From: Desulfobaculum bizertense DSM 18034
Lineage (GTDB): Bacteria > Desulfobacterota > Desulfovibrionia > Desulfovibrionales > Desulfovibrionaceae
Reading direction: 5' to 3'
Assembly: GCF_900167065.1 (NCBI RefSeq)
Contig: NZ_FUYA01000005.1
Location: 219,589 to 283,588, forward strand
Length of the DNA stretch: 64,000 bases
Positions 1 through 8,347 of the stretch are shown here, one piece after another. Each line of letters opens with the position of its first letter. The first letter of the stretch is position 1. A model generated the notes under the pieces. The model saw nothing but the letters and a program-made list of their open reading frames with translations. It did no database searches and was not told the origin of the DNA. The position numbers and the translations under genes are program-made.

Positions 1-878
1 ACCCCGGTTGCTCCAACAAAGGATCATCCATAGAGTACGAAATCTCCACCCAGGCTGTTTGCGAACGGCTTGGCGTTGGACTTGAAGAAATTCCTAACTG
101 GAGCTGTTGTGGTTCCACGCCAGCACACGCCGTGGACCCCGCACTTTCCGCTGCCCTGACAGGACGAAACATCATGCTTGCTGGCCAGATGGGCCACAAG
201 AAAATTGCAACTCCGTGCCCGAGCTGTCTCAAAAACCTGCGCTCGACCCAGCACAAGTTGCAGAATGATGAATTCCGTGCCCGTGTGGAAAAGCTTGTTG
301 ATGGCTCTATCCCCACAGACATTGATTCTCGATCCGTCCTCCAGATTATCTTTGAAGAGATTGGTCCAGAAGAACTGAAATCCCGCACGGTCAAGCCCCT
401 CAAAGGCCTGAAAGTTGCCCCCTATTATGGGTGTATGCTCAACCGTCCAGAAGAGCTGATGGATTTTGGTGATTCGGAAAATCCGATGGCGCTTGATCTT
501 CTCATGGAGGCCCTTGGGGCCGAAGTCGTCCAGTTCCCGCTCAAGACCGAGTGTTGTGGTGCATCCGTTGCCATGACTCGCAAAAAGGTCGTGACCACGC
601 TTTCTGGACGCATTCTGGATACGGCTGCGGCCTTTGGTGCCGATGCAGTCGTCACAGCCTGCCCACTGTGTCAGATGAACCTCGACATGCGGCAGGGTCA
701 GATTAACAGAGCCAACAAGTCCCACCACAGAATGCCCGTATTCTATTACACCCAGCTCATTGGGCTGGCCCTTGGCCTCGACGAAAAGCTTCTCGCTCTC
801 GACAAGCTCTACGTCAGCCCAGACCGGGTGCTCAAAAACATGGGAAAGCAGACTGCGGAAGCGGCTGCGGCTCGCTAG
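1..878 (+). CDS. hdrB: Heterodisulfide reductase subunit B (HdrB), 5'-truncated by window edge
   Basis: The reading frame is open from the first complete codon at position 3, so the true start lies upstream. The protein begins with PGCSNKGSS and has two CCG-type cysteine clusters, NWSCCGSTPAH and KTECCGAS, each followed by a CPxC-like site (PCPSCLKNL and TACPLCQMNL). These clusters bind the noncubane 4Fe-4S pair of HdrB, where disulfide reduction occurs. In Desulfovibrio the HdrABC-FlxABCD complex is known to couple NADH oxidation to reduction of a disulfide (probably DsrC) and of ferredoxin by flavin bifurcation. hdrC is expected just upstream but is not visible. hdrA follows after 20 bp. 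Confidence 0.95.
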   Translation, partial: PGCSNKGSSIEYEISTQAVCERLGVGLEEIPNWSCCGSTPAHAVDPALSAALTGRNIMLAGQMGHKKIATPCPSCLKNLRSTQHKLQNDEFRARVEKLVDGSIPTDIDSRSVLQIIFEEIGPEELKSRTVKPLKGLKVAPYYGCMLNRPEELMDFGDSENPMALDLLMEALGAEVVQFPLKTECCGASVAMTRKKVVTTLSGRILDTAAAFGADAVVTACPLCQMNLDMRQGQINRANKSHHRMPVFYYTQLIGLALGLDEKLLALDKLYVSPDRVLKNMGKQTAEAAAAR

Positions 879-898
879 AGACCTGAGGAGAAGCGCAG

Positions 899-2857
899 AT
901 GAGAATCGGAGTATTCGTGTGCCACTGTGGCAGCAACATCGCTGGCACTGTGGACACCAAACAAGTCGCCGAGGCTGCCCGGAGTTTTCCGGAAGTCGTC
1001 TTCGCCACAGATACCATGTACACCTGTTCCGAACCCGGACAGGAATCCATTGTGGAAGCAGTCAAGGAACACCAGCTTGATGGTGTTGTCGTTGCTTCCT
1101 GTTCACCCCGCATGCACGAAGCCACATTCCGCAAGACTGTGGAGCGCGCCGGGCTGAACCGCTACATGTTTGAAATGGCAAACATCCGCGAACACGTTTC
1201 GTGGATTGGCAAAGATATGGAAGCCAACACCAACAAGGCTATTGACCTTGTGATGATGGCTGTTTCGAAGTTGCGTAATGACCGCCCGCTCCAGTCCAGC
1301 CAGTTTGACGTGACCCATAAGGTCATGGTCATTGGCGGTGGTGTTGCTGGCATTCAGGCTGCGCTCGACTGTGCTGACGCTGGCCTCGATGTTGTTCTGG
1401 TCGAAAAGACCCAGAGCATCGGTGGCAAGATGTCTAAACTCGACAAAACTTTCCCAACCATTGACTGTTCAAGCTGCATTCTTGGACCACGTATGGTTGA
1501 GATTGCCCAGCACCCCAAAATTACGCTCTATGCCCTGTCCGAAGTAGACAAGGTAGACGGGTACGTCGGCAACTTCGACGTTCAGATCCGCAAAAAAGCA
1601 AGCTACGTTGACTGGAACAAATGTACGGGCTGTGGTCTGTGTACTGAAAAGTGCCCGGCCAAAAAGACCGACGACCCCTTCAACGAGCACCTTGCCCCCA
1701 CAACGGCAATCAACATTCCGTTCCCTCAGGCTATCCCCAAAAAGGCAGCCATCAACCCTGATTACTGTATCAAGTTGACCAAGGGAAAATGCGGTGTCTG
1801 CGCAAAGGTCTGTCCTTCCGACGCTATTGACTACAGCCAGAAAGACGAAATCATCACCGAAAAAGTCGGCGCCATCATTGCCGCTACCGGTTTTGATCTC
1901 TTCGACTGGACTGTCTATGGCGAATACGGTGCAGGCCGCTATCCTGATGTTATCACCTCTCTCCAGTTCGAACGCATGCTCTCGGCTTCTGGCCCGACGG
2001 GCGGGCACATCAAGCGCCCCTCTGATGGCAAGACGCCAAAAGACATTGTCTTTATTCAGTGCGTTGGTTCCAGAGATCCTTCTGTTGGCCGCCCCTACTG
2101 CTCTGGCTTCTGCTGCATGTACACGGCAAAACAGACTATTCTGGCAAAAGACCATCTGCCGGAGTCCCAGTCCTACGTCTTCTACATGGACATCCGTGCC
2201 CCAGGAAAGGCCTATGATGAGTTTGTCCGCCGTGCTCAGGAAGAATACGGAGCAAACTACATCCGAGGCCGCGTCTCCAAGATTTACCCCAGCGGAGACA
2301 AACTGATTGTCCGTGGCGCGGACACCCTGCTTGGTTCTCAGGTTGAGGTCGAAGCTGACATGGTTGTTTTGGCCGTTGGTGCCGAAGCAGCAACAGGTGC
2401 TTCTGAACTCGCCGAAAAGCTGCGTATTTCCTACGACAGCTATGGCTTCTACATGGAAGGCCATCCCAAGCTGCGCCCAGTTGAAACAAATACGGCTGGC
2501 GTTTTCCTCGCAGGTTCCTGTCAGGGTCCCAAGGACATTCCGTCCTCTGTTGCCCAGGGCAGTGCCGCTGCGGGTAAAGTTCTTGGACTCCTTTCCAAGG
2601 ATAAGCTCGAAAGCGATCCTCAGGTCTCAAGCGTCAACATGACCCGCTGCGTTGGCTGCGGTAAATGCGCAAAGACCTGTCCGTTTGGTGCTATCGAAAT
2701 GATCGAATTCCGTGGCCAGATCAAAGCATCTGTCATTGAAACGGTCTGTCAGGGCTGTGGTATTTGCACATCCACCTGCCCGCAGGGTGCCATTCAGCTT
2801 TCGCACTTCACAGATAACCAGATTCTCGCAGAGGTCGATGCCTTATGCCAGTTTTAG
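899..2857 (+). CDS. hdrA: Heterodisulfide reductase subunit A (HdrA), FAD/iron-sulfur bifurcating subunit
   Basis: 652 residues, the usual length of the short bacterial HdrA. An N-terminal CHCGSN site lies at residues 8-13. The FAD Rossmann motif GGGVAG is at 146-151. The cluster motif CTGCGLCTEKCP is at about 242-253, with CGVCAKVCPSDAI about 50 residues later. Two C-terminal 4Fe-4S motifs, CVGCGKCAKTCP and CQGCGICTSTCP, form a ferredoxin-like domain. HdrA is the cytoplasmic flavin subunit that bifurcates electrons between ferredoxin and the HdrBC disulfide site. The ATG at 899 follows a GAGGAG site. The end overlaps flxD by 13 bp, indicating translational coupling. Confidence 0.95.
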   Translation: MRIGVFVCHCGSNIAGTVDTKQVAEAARSFPEVVFATDTMYTCSEPGQESIVEAVKEHQLDGVVVASCSPRMHEATFRKTVERAGLNRYMFEMANIREHVSWIGKDMEANTNKAIDLVMMAVSKLRNDRPLQSSQFDVTHKVMVIGGGVAGIQAALDCADAGLDVVLVEKTQSIGGKMSKLDKTFPTIDCSSCILGPRMVEIAQHPKITLYALSEVDKVDGYVGNFDVQIRKKASYVDWNKCTGCGLCTEKCPAKKTDDPFNEHLAPTTAINIPFPQAIPKKAAINPDYCIKLTKGKCGVCAKVCPSDAIDYSQKDEIITEKVGAIIAATGFDLFDWTVYGEYGAGRYPDVITSLQFERMLSASGPTGGHIKRPSDGKTPKDIVFIQCVGSRDPSVGRPYCSGFCCMYTAKQTILAKDHLPESQSYVFYMDIRAPGKAYDEFVRRAQEEYGANYIRGRVSKIYPSGDKLIVRGADTLLGSQVEVEADMVVLAVGAEAATGASELAEKLRISYDSYGFYMEGHPKLRPVETNTAGVFLAGSCQGPKDIPSSVAQGSAAAGKVLGLLSKDKLESDPQVSSVNMTRCVGCGKCAKTCPFGAIEMIEFRGQIKASVIETVCQGCGICTSTCPQGAIQLSHFTDNQILAEVDALCQF

Positions 2858-3351
2858 AAGGTAAAGAACGACGCATCGTTGGGTTCCTGTGCAACTGGTG
2901 CTCATACGGCGGTGCAGATACTGCTGGTATTGGCCGGTTCACTCAGCCAACTGACTTGCGTATTATCCGAGTTCCCTGCTCCGGCAGAATGAACCCACTC
3001 TTTGTTGTTAAGGCACTTTTGAGCGGTGCTGACGGTGTTCTCGTTTCTGGCTGCCATCCCAATGACTGCCATTATTCCGAGGGCAACTTCTATGCCCGTC
3101 GCCGTCTTGAGCTGCTCAAGTCGTTCCTGCCCATCATTGGCATTGACCCCGCACGCTTTGAGTACACATGGGTCTCCGCGTCCGAGGGCCAGCGCTGGCA
3201 GGAAGTTGTGACCAAGTTCACCGAACAGATTCACGAGCTTGGCCCCATTCCGACATTTGAAGCCGGAGAAGTTGCCAAGGAACTTGCCAAGTTCCAGGCA
3301 ATGGCCCAGGCAAGCATGCCTGTGGAAGAAAAGGAGACGCAAAGTGCCTAG
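2845..3351 (+). CDS. flxD: FlxD / MvhD-type iron-sulfur electron-transfer subunit
   Basis: 168 residues of the MvhD/FrhD family, which carry a 2Fe-2S cluster and pass electrons from the electron-input module to HdrA. Conserved cysteines are in CNWCSYGGAD near residue 16, PCSGRM and GCHPNDCHY. The gene lies between hdrA and the Flx oxidoreductase subunits, as in the known hdr-flx clusters of Desulfovibrio, which supports FlxD over a hydrogenase-associated MvhD; no hydrogenase genes are nearby. Start overlaps hdrA by 13 bp and the end overlaps the GTG start of flxC by 8 bp. Confidence 0.92.
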   Translation: MPVLEGKERRIVGFLCNWCSYGGADTAGIGRFTQPTDLRIIRVPCSGRMNPLFVVKALLSGADGVLVSGCHPNDCHYSEGNFYARRRLELLKSFLPIIGIDPARFEYTWVSASEGQRWQEVVTKFTEQIHELGPIPTFEAGEVAKELAKFQAMAQASMPVEEKETQSA

Positions 3352-4303
3352 CTCTGCCGAACTGAAAGAAATGCTGCGCAAGGCGCTGCCCGACCTCGAC
3401 CTCATCATTGCATGGGGCAAAGGCCGTGATGCACTGCACGCCTCGCCGCTGTTTATCCGTAAAGAAGAGGACCTTGAGGACCTCGTGCTTGGACCGAGCT
3501 GTGTCCACAACCTCGCCCGTTACCTCCCCGACCTGAAAGGGAAAAAAGTTGGTATCGTGGTAAAGGGCTGTGACAGCCGCACCGTGATTGAGCTGCTCCA
3601 GGAAGACCTGATCTCCCGTGAAGACCTCACCATTTTCGGTTTCCACTGTGATGGTGTTGTCTCCACTGCAAAACTCCAGCACCTTCTGGACGGCGCACAG
3701 GTCGACAAAATCGAAATGGACGGCACAACGGTACACGCCACCTGTGGCGACAAAGTCCATGACTTCCCCCGCGAGCAGGTTGCCGCAGACAAATGTCTGA
3801 CCTGTGCCTACCCGGACGCCCTGATTTCCGACGAATTCGCCGGAAGCAAGGCCCCAGCCGAAGGCACTGACCCGGAAGCCCGCTGCAAGACTCTGGAAGA
3901 GCTTGAGGACATGAGCCTCGAAGAACGCTTCCAGTTCTGGGAAAAAGAGATGTCCCGCTGCCTTCGCTGCTACGCTTGCCGTAACTCCTGTCCGCTCTGC
4001 GTCTGCCGCGACCACTGCGCCGCAGACAGCCGCGAGCCGCACTGGATCAGCCAGGATGATTCTCCTCGCGAAAAACTGATGTTCCAGATCATGCACGTCT
4101 TCCACACCGCAGGCCGTTGCACGGAATGTGGCGAATGCGAACGCGCTTGTCCTGTAGGCATCCCGCTTCTGTCCCTGCGTCAGAAGATGAATCGCGAAGT
4201 GAAGCGCATCTTTGATTATGAGGCAGGTACCGACATTGAAGCAACGCCGCCGCTGCTCTGCTTCAAGAAGGAAGAAGAAAACATCAAGGAAAGGAGCTGG
4301 TAA
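3344..4303 (+). CDS. flxC: FlxC iron-sulfur subunit of the NADH dehydrogenase/heterodisulfide reductase
   Basis: 319 residues from a GTG start at 3344. I chose it because AAGGAG lies 7 bp upstream and because an earlier in-frame ATG would run about 100 bp into flxD. The N-terminal part (GCDSRTVIELLQEDL) resembles the FrhB family. The C-terminal half carries CLRCYACRNSCPLCVC and CTECGECERACP, two ferredoxin-type 4Fe-4S clusters. It is expected to relay electrons inside the FlxABCD module. The FlxC/FlxB naming follows the gene order in the D. vulgaris cluster and is an inference. The stop codon shares its last base with the flxB start. Confidence 0.85.
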   Translation: MPSSAELKEMLRKALPDLDLIIAWGKGRDALHASPLFIRKEEDLEDLVLGPSCVHNLARYLPDLKGKKVGIVVKGCDSRTVIELLQEDLISREDLTIFGFHCDGVVSTAKLQHLLDGAQVDKIEMDGTTVHATCGDKVHDFPREQVAADKCLTCAYPDALISDEFAGSKAPAEGTDPEARCKTLEELEDMSLEERFQFWEKEMSRCLRCYACRNSCPLCVCRDHCAADSREPHWISQDDSPREKLMFQIMHVFHTAGRCTECGECERACPVGIPLLSLRQKMNREVKRIFDYEAGTDIEATPPLLCFKKEEENIKERSW

Positions 4304-5376
4304 TGTCTACAGCCAAGTTCCTCAGCACAGAAAACCTCGGTCCCTGGCTTGAAAAGCTTTCTGAAAAGCGCCGTGTTGTTGCTCCGGTCAAAGAAAACGA
4401 CGCCGTTGTTTTCCGCCCCTACAGCACCGACGCCACGCTTTGCCTTGAGAAAGTCAGCACGGTTTCTCCAAAAGGAATCCTGTTCCCTCGCAGCGAACCG
4501 CTTATGGCATTCCGCTATGTGAAGGACCCGGAAAATCCCGGACAGGTCAAACTGGACGTTCAGGAAACTGTCAAAGCTGAGCCAACTGTCATTGTGGGCG
4601 CCCGCCCCTGTGACGTCGCAGGATTCAAGGTCATTGACCGTGTCTACACAGACCCGGAACATACCGACAAATACTATGCTGCACGCCGCGACAAAGCCGC
4701 GTTTGTGGTTCTTGCCTGCACGCAGCCTGACTCTTCCTGCTTCTGCAACTGGGTTGGTGGCGACCCGGCAGGCACCGACGGTGTCGATGTTCTGCTGACC
4801 CCCGTTACTGGCGGCTATGTTGCAGACGCCATTTCTCCCCTTGGTCAGGAGCTGGTCGACACGGAGCACTTCCGTGCGGCTGACGACACAGACCTTGCTG
4901 ACGCCAAAGCTGCCCACAAGGCCGCACGCGAAGCTCTGGGAGAAAAAACAGATCTCTCCAATATTCAGGAAAAAGTTCTTGATCTCTTTGAGGACGAAGA
5001 CTTCTGGACCGACATCACCTCAAAATGCCTGAGCTGTGGTGCCTGCTCCTACGTCTGCCCGACCTGCTACTGCTTCAACATCACTGATGAAAGCAAGGGC
5101 AACGTTGGCACTCGTATCCGCTCCTGGGATAACTGTATGTCCGCACTCTTCACCCTCGAAGGCAGTGGACACAACCCCAGAGCTGGCAAGCTGAAACGTT
5201 TCCGCAACAGAGTTGGACACAAATTCTCCTACTATCCGGAAGATCATGATGGCGCTCTTGCCTGTGTTGGCTGTGGCCGCTGCGTACGGAGCTGCCCGGT
5301 TGGCATGGACATCCGCGAGATTCTCAAAAAAGCGCTGAAGAGCGAGCCTGCCGCAAAGGAGGCCGTCAATGACTAG
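4303..5376 (+). CDS. flxB: FlxB iron-sulfur subunit
   Basis: 357 residues with two C-terminal 4Fe-4S motifs, CLSCGACSYVCPTCYCFN and CVGCGRCVRSCPVGMD. The N-terminal half is related to hydrogenase/sulfite reductase subunit A-type proteins (GARPCDVAGFKVIDR; ACTQPDSSCFCNWVGGDP). It probably forms the electron wire between the FAD/NAD subunit FlxA and FlxC/FlxD. The ATG has an AAGGAG site 8 bp upstream and overlaps the flxC stop by one base. The end overlaps the flxA start by 8 bp, so all subunits are translationally linked, as expected for a stoichiometric complex. Confidence 0.87.
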   Translation: MSTAKFLSTENLGPWLEKLSEKRRVVAPVKENDAVVFRPYSTDATLCLEKVSTVSPKGILFPRSEPLMAFRYVKDPENPGQVKLDVQETVKAEPTVIVGARPCDVAGFKVIDRVYTDPEHTDKYYAARRDKAAFVVLACTQPDSSCFCNWVGGDPAGTDGVDVLLTPVTGGYVADAISPLGQELVDTEHFRAADDTDLADAKAAHKAAREALGEKTDLSNIQEKVLDLFEDEDFWTDITSKCLSCGACSYVCPTCYCFNITDESKGNVGTRIRSWDNCMSALFTLEGSGHNPRAGKLKRFRNRVGHKFSYYPEDHDGALACVGCGRCVRSCPVGMDIREILKKALKSEPAAKEAVND

Positions 5377-6223
5377 TAATCCTGAACAGAAGATGAAGAA
5401 CCTCTACCTCCCTGAAATGGCAACAGTTCAGGAAGTGATTGAGGAAACCGGAAACATCAAAACGTTCCGCGTCACCCTGAATAACCCGGAGCGCATGAAG
5501 AATTTCCACTTCGAGCCGGGTCAGGTTGGACAGCTTTCTGTTTTTGGCGTTGGTGAAGCAACTTTTGTTATCAACTCCTCCCCGACCAGAATGGACTACC
5601 TCCAGTTCTCGGTCATGCGAGTTGGCGAAGTGACCACCCGCCTGCACCAGCTCAAGGCTGGCGACCAGATTGGTGTTCGCGCACCTCTGGGGAATTTCTT
5701 CCCCTATGAGGACATGAAAGGAAAAGACATCCTGTTCATCGGTGGTGGTATCGGTATGGCTCCCATGCGTACCCTGCTTATGTACATGCTGGATAATCGT
5801 AAGGATTACGGCAAAATCTCTCTGCTGTACGGTGCTCGCAGCCCTCAGGACATGGCCTTCAAGGCTGACCTTCCTGACTGGCTGGAGCGCGAAGACATGC
5901 ACACCGTCCTGACCATCGACCGCGAGGCCGAGAACTGGGACCACGAGGTTGGCCTGATTCCGAACGTCCTGCAGGAAAAGATGGACGCGACACCGAAAAA
6001 TACGGTCGCCATCACCTGTGGACCGCCTATCATGATTAAGTTCACGATTCAGGCACTCAAAAAGCTTGGCTTCGAGGATGAGCAGATCATCACGACACTG
6101 GAACGCCGCATGAAATGCGGTGTTGGCCTGTGTGGTCGCTGCAACCTCGGTTCCAAATACGTTTGCGTGCACGGCCCGGTGTTCTCTTATGCAGAACTCA
6201 AGGACCTCCCCGCAGACATGTAA
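5369..6223 (+). CDS. flxA: FlxA, FAD/NAD(P)-binding oxidoreductase subunit
   Basis: 284 residues of the dihydroorotate dehydrogenase electron-transfer (PyrK)/anaerobic sulfite reductase B type. An FAD-binding barrel with FEPGQVGQLSV comes first. It is followed by an NAD(H)-binding Rossmann domain with GGGIGMAPMRTLL and CGPPIM, and a C-terminal 2Fe-2S cysteine cluster, CGVGLCGRCNLGSKYVC. In the complex this subunit oxidises NADH and delivers electrons to the iron-sulfur chain. AAAGGAGG lies 9 bp before the ATG. It is the last gene of the operon; a hairpin follows at 6235. Confidence 0.92.
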   Translation: MTSNPEQKMKNLYLPEMATVQEVIEETGNIKTFRVTLNNPERMKNFHFEPGQVGQLSVFGVGEATFVINSSPTRMDYLQFSVMRVGEVTTRLHQLKAGDQIGVRAPLGNFFPYEDMKGKDILFIGGGIGMAPMRTLLMYMLDNRKDYGKISLLYGARSPQDMAFKADLPDWLEREDMHTVLTIDREAENWDHEVGLIPNVLQEKMDATPKNTVAITCGPPIMIKFTIQALKKLGFEDEQIITTLERRMKCGVGLCGRCNLGSKYVCVHGPVFSYAELKDLPADM

Positions 6224-6233
6224 GTGTCACTAC

Positions 6234-6268
6234 AGAGTTCCTGCCAGCCTCGTGCTGGCGGGGACTCT
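6234..6268 (+). terminator. Hairpin after flxA, possible terminator
   Basis: GAGT/GACTC and GCCAGC/GCTGGC pair with a CTCGT loop, making a strong stem 12 bp after the flxA stop. No real T-tract follows, so termination may be inefficient or Rho-dependent. Confidence 0.45.
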
Positions 6269-6400
6269 TCCCTGACTTTGGCTGCCAGATGCACGCGTCA
6301 GGATAAGGCTCGCCTGACCCGCTGGAGCGGCACTCAAGGTTGTCACGCTTTTCCCTTTTTTCGGAACGCCGCCGCAAAAAGGTGCAAAGGAGTGTGAGCC

Positions 6401-7252
6401 ATGTTCTTTGCTGATGACGGATACTTTGAAAGCCCCGGCTGGTACATTGCCGGAAGCAACGCGTCACAGAACACAGCCCAGACTGGGCTGACTCCTGCTG
6501 AAAACCGTTTTTTGCTTTTGACTCCAGTGAGTATTCTTGCGTCGAACCTGTTTCGTGCAAGCTGGGGACGAAAGCGAAACGACAATCAACAATTTGCGCT
6601 CAATATTCCCTCGACGTCCCGGCGTTTTATTTTTACGGGGCAAGCATTTGACCAGTTCGATCTGGACGTTCTGCTCAACGCCATAGACCACGGGCACAGA
6701 CAGGGGAACGCAGAAAAGGCCGTTGCACGCCTTGATCTCAAAGAGATGCAGTATGAGCTGGGCCTTCGGCCCGGTCTCAAAAGTCGCGAGCGTATTACCC
6801 AAAGCCTCCAGCGCTTGGAATCCTCGCGTATTCTCATAGAAAACGCCCGGTACTGCATGTGGATGCAGTGCATCAGCTCACTGCTTTTTGATACCCATAG
6901 CAAAAGCTGCTTCCTCGAAATCCACCCAGCCGTAGACGCCGCTTTTCGAGACAGGCTCGCCCTTCGTATGTTCCTGCGGGAGAGAGATGAAATTGGTGCC
7001 CGGGGCATGTGCAAGTGGCTCCACGGACTCGCCTTTGCTTCTGGCAATCCGTGTAGCATCAGTCTGGACCGAATCAGGAGACTGGCCAACCTGAGTTATC
7101 CAGAAAAGAAATTTTCGGAGCGCCTCGAAAAGGCACTGGTTTTCCTCTGGGAAAACAGCCTGCTCCAGAAAATGGAAATTCGGGACAATTCACTGCTTTT
7201 GCAAAGCAACAGGTCACTTCCCAACGAACGGCAAAGTTTTATTTTTTTCTAG
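6401..7252 (+). CDS. TrfA/plasmid replication initiator-like winged-helix protein
   Basis: 283 residues, soluble, no signal peptide. The central pattern is reminiscent of TrfA/RepA-type initiators: an aromatic-rich strand (SRRFIFTGQAF), an acidic helix (DQFDLDVLLNAIDHG), a helix around ELGLRPGLKSRERITQSLQR, then WKWLHG-like and RRLANLSYPEKKFSERLEKAL segments of a second winged helix. Such proteins bind iterons to open a plasmid origin, but chromosomal relatives of unknown role exist. I see no iteron array nearby, so an origin function is not supported here. The start has AAAGGAG 10 bp upstream. It is a single-gene unit ending in a terminator. Assignment is by pattern memory only. Confidence 0.5.
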   Translation: MFFADDGYFESPGWYIAGSNASQNTAQTGLTPAENRFLLLTPVSILASNLFRASWGRKRNDNQQFALNIPSTSRRFIFTGQAFDQFDLDVLLNAIDHGHRQGNAEKAVARLDLKEMQYELGLRPGLKSRERITQSLQRLESSRILIENARYCMWMQCISSLLFDTHSKSCFLEIHPAVDAAFRDRLALRMFLRERDEIGARGMCKWLHGLAFASGNPCSISLDRIRRLANLSYPEKKFSERLEKALVFLWENSLLQKMEIRDNSLLLQSNRSLPNERQSFIFF

Positions 7253-7257
7253 CGACC

Positions 7258-7281
7258 AAGCCCCCACACGGGGGCTTTTTT
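7258..7281 (+). terminator. Rho-independent terminator of the TrfA-like gene
   Basis: AAGCCCCC and GGGGGCTT pair around ACAC and are followed by six T. The 337 bp between this gene and the next (7253-7589) otherwise hold only the opposing terminator at 7533. Confidence 0.9.
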
Positions 7282-7532
7282 ATGCGAATGGAGCAGACCT
7301 TTCCGCTTATGCCTGTGCCCTGCCAGAGCAGACACACCTGACTGGCGCCCGCCTTTTCTCCTTCTCTCAATTTCGCGCCCTGCTACGCTGCCTTTTCTCG
7401 CATTCTCCAAAGGGACGCAATGCGCACGCCGAAAAACACGCACCTGCTCGCATCAGCTCATGTCTGTTTACCTTGCCCCCCATAAACACCGCTAAAATCC
7501 CTCAGGTTCAAAAATCAGTTCCACTTCCCCAC

Positions 7533-7563
7533 AAAAAAAGCCCCCACTCAACGCGAGGGCTTT
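7533..7563 (-). terminator. Rho-independent terminator of the small minus-strand gene
   Basis: On the minus strand a GC-rich stem (AAAGCCC/GGGCTTT on the plus strand) ends in a run of seven T. It lies 27 bp after the stop codon of the 64-residue ORF. Confidence 0.8.
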
Positions 7564-7589
7564 CTCTTTCCCGTGTGGAAAGGTCCAGC

Positions 7590-7784
7590 TTATTGTGTCG
7601 GACCATCTGTGTAATGGAACATCATTTTATCTTCGAGCGGTGCATGTTCATAATCCGCCCACTTAAAATCCGTCTGGCCCATCAGCCACTGGATGACTTC
7701 CGCATGTGTTGTCGGCCTACCAGGATAGTCGACGACTTTCGTGATAACCTGGTCGAACACTGTAATTTCTACAGCTATTTTCAT
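7590..7784 (-). CDS. Small conserved-looking protein of unknown function
   Basis: 64 residues, MKIAVEITVFDQV..., with a PGRPTTHAEVIQWLMGQTDF segment; no cysteines, signal peptide or membrane segment. It resembles no family I can name. I accept it as a gene because AAGGAGGTC lies 8 bp before the ATG, a good sigma70-type promoter and a palindromic operator lie upstream, and a terminator follows. It is monocistronic and probably regulated by the factor binding the palindrome at 7807. Confidence 0.75.
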   Translation of the reverse strand: MKIAVEITVFDQVITKVVDYPGRPTTHAEVIQWLMGQTDFKWADYEHAPLEDKMMFHYTDGPTQ

Positions 7785-7806
7785 GGCTCGACCTCCTTCT
7801 ATTTTT

Positions 7807-7822
7807 TGTGATTTAAATCACA
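7807..7822 (-). promoter_or_regulatory. Perfect CRP/FNR-family palindrome
   Basis: TGTGATTTAAATCACA is a perfect palindrome with TGTGA/TCACA half-sites and a 6-bp spacer, the pattern bound by CRP and by HcpR-like regulators of Desulfovibrio. It sits between the predicted transcription start and the ribosome binding site, a position that suggests repression rather than activation. Which regulator binds is unknown. Confidence 0.6.
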
Positions 7823-7834
7823 TGATCTAAGGAG

Positions 7835-7863
7835 AGCATAGCGCTGTCTGAATAGAGGTTCAA
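7835..7863 (-). promoter_or_regulatory. Sigma70-type promoter of the small gene
   Basis: On the minus strand TTGAAC (-35) is separated by exactly 17 bp from TATGCT (-10). The start would fall near 7828, about 45 bp before the ATG. Confidence 0.6.
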
Positions 7864-8002
7864 ATCAATTCTAAAATTTCTTTTAGCCCCTGGTACAAAA
7901 GGATATTCCCGGCCCAACCACCTCAAAACGACCTTTTTGGAAAAAATTTTGACGCTTTAAATTGTCTCTATCAAAAAATTTTACACGATAAATTTTCGAC
8001 AT

Positions 8003-8037
8003 GAAAAAAGGCTGAAAGAAAAATCTTTCAGCCTTTT
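8003..8037 (-). terminator. Strong terminator (14-bp perfect stem)
   Basis: A perfect 14-bp stem (AAAAGGCTGAAAGA/TCTTTCAGCCTTTT) with an AAAA tetraloop. T-runs on both strands make it bidirectional; it mainly serves the 77-residue gene at 8055. Confidence 0.85.
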
Positions 8038-8054
8038 GTTATTTATTTCGCAAC

Positions 8055-8288
8055 TTACATGGACCCAGAATTTTGCTTTTCAATAAGACTCAGTATTTCT
8101 TCCAAAGTCTTACCTCGAGCCGAGGCCAAGCGTTGCCATTTTTTCTTTTCTTTTTTGACGGCCTCTACGGTCTGCAAGAGGTCTCGAATTGTATGGGCGG
8201 GATAGCCATGCTTTGCATACTGTCCCTTTCGCAATTCCTCGTCATTCCGCTGGCGAAGTGCCTTCAGCTGCTGTGCATTCAAAATCAC
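8055..8288 (-). CDS. Small helical protein of unknown function
   Basis: 77 residues from a GTG start (8288) with a GGAAGGA site upstream. The composition is charged and helical (LKALRQRNDEELRKGQ; TVEAVKKEKKKWQRLASARG), suggesting a short coiled coil. No family recognised. It follows nrdD by 59 bp on the same strand, so it may be co-transcribed with nrdD, and it ends in the terminator at 8003. It is not NrdG: there is no radical-SAM CxxxCxxC motif. Confidence 0.6.
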   Translation of the reverse strand: MILNAQQLKALRQRNDEELRKGQYAKHGYPAHTIRDLLQTVEAVKKEKKKWQRLASARGKTLEEILSLIEKQNSGSM

Positions 8289-8347
8289 GTCAACAGTCCT
8301 TCCCAGTTTGAACGAGGGAATCTCCCTCCAGTTCCCGTAAATTCAGC

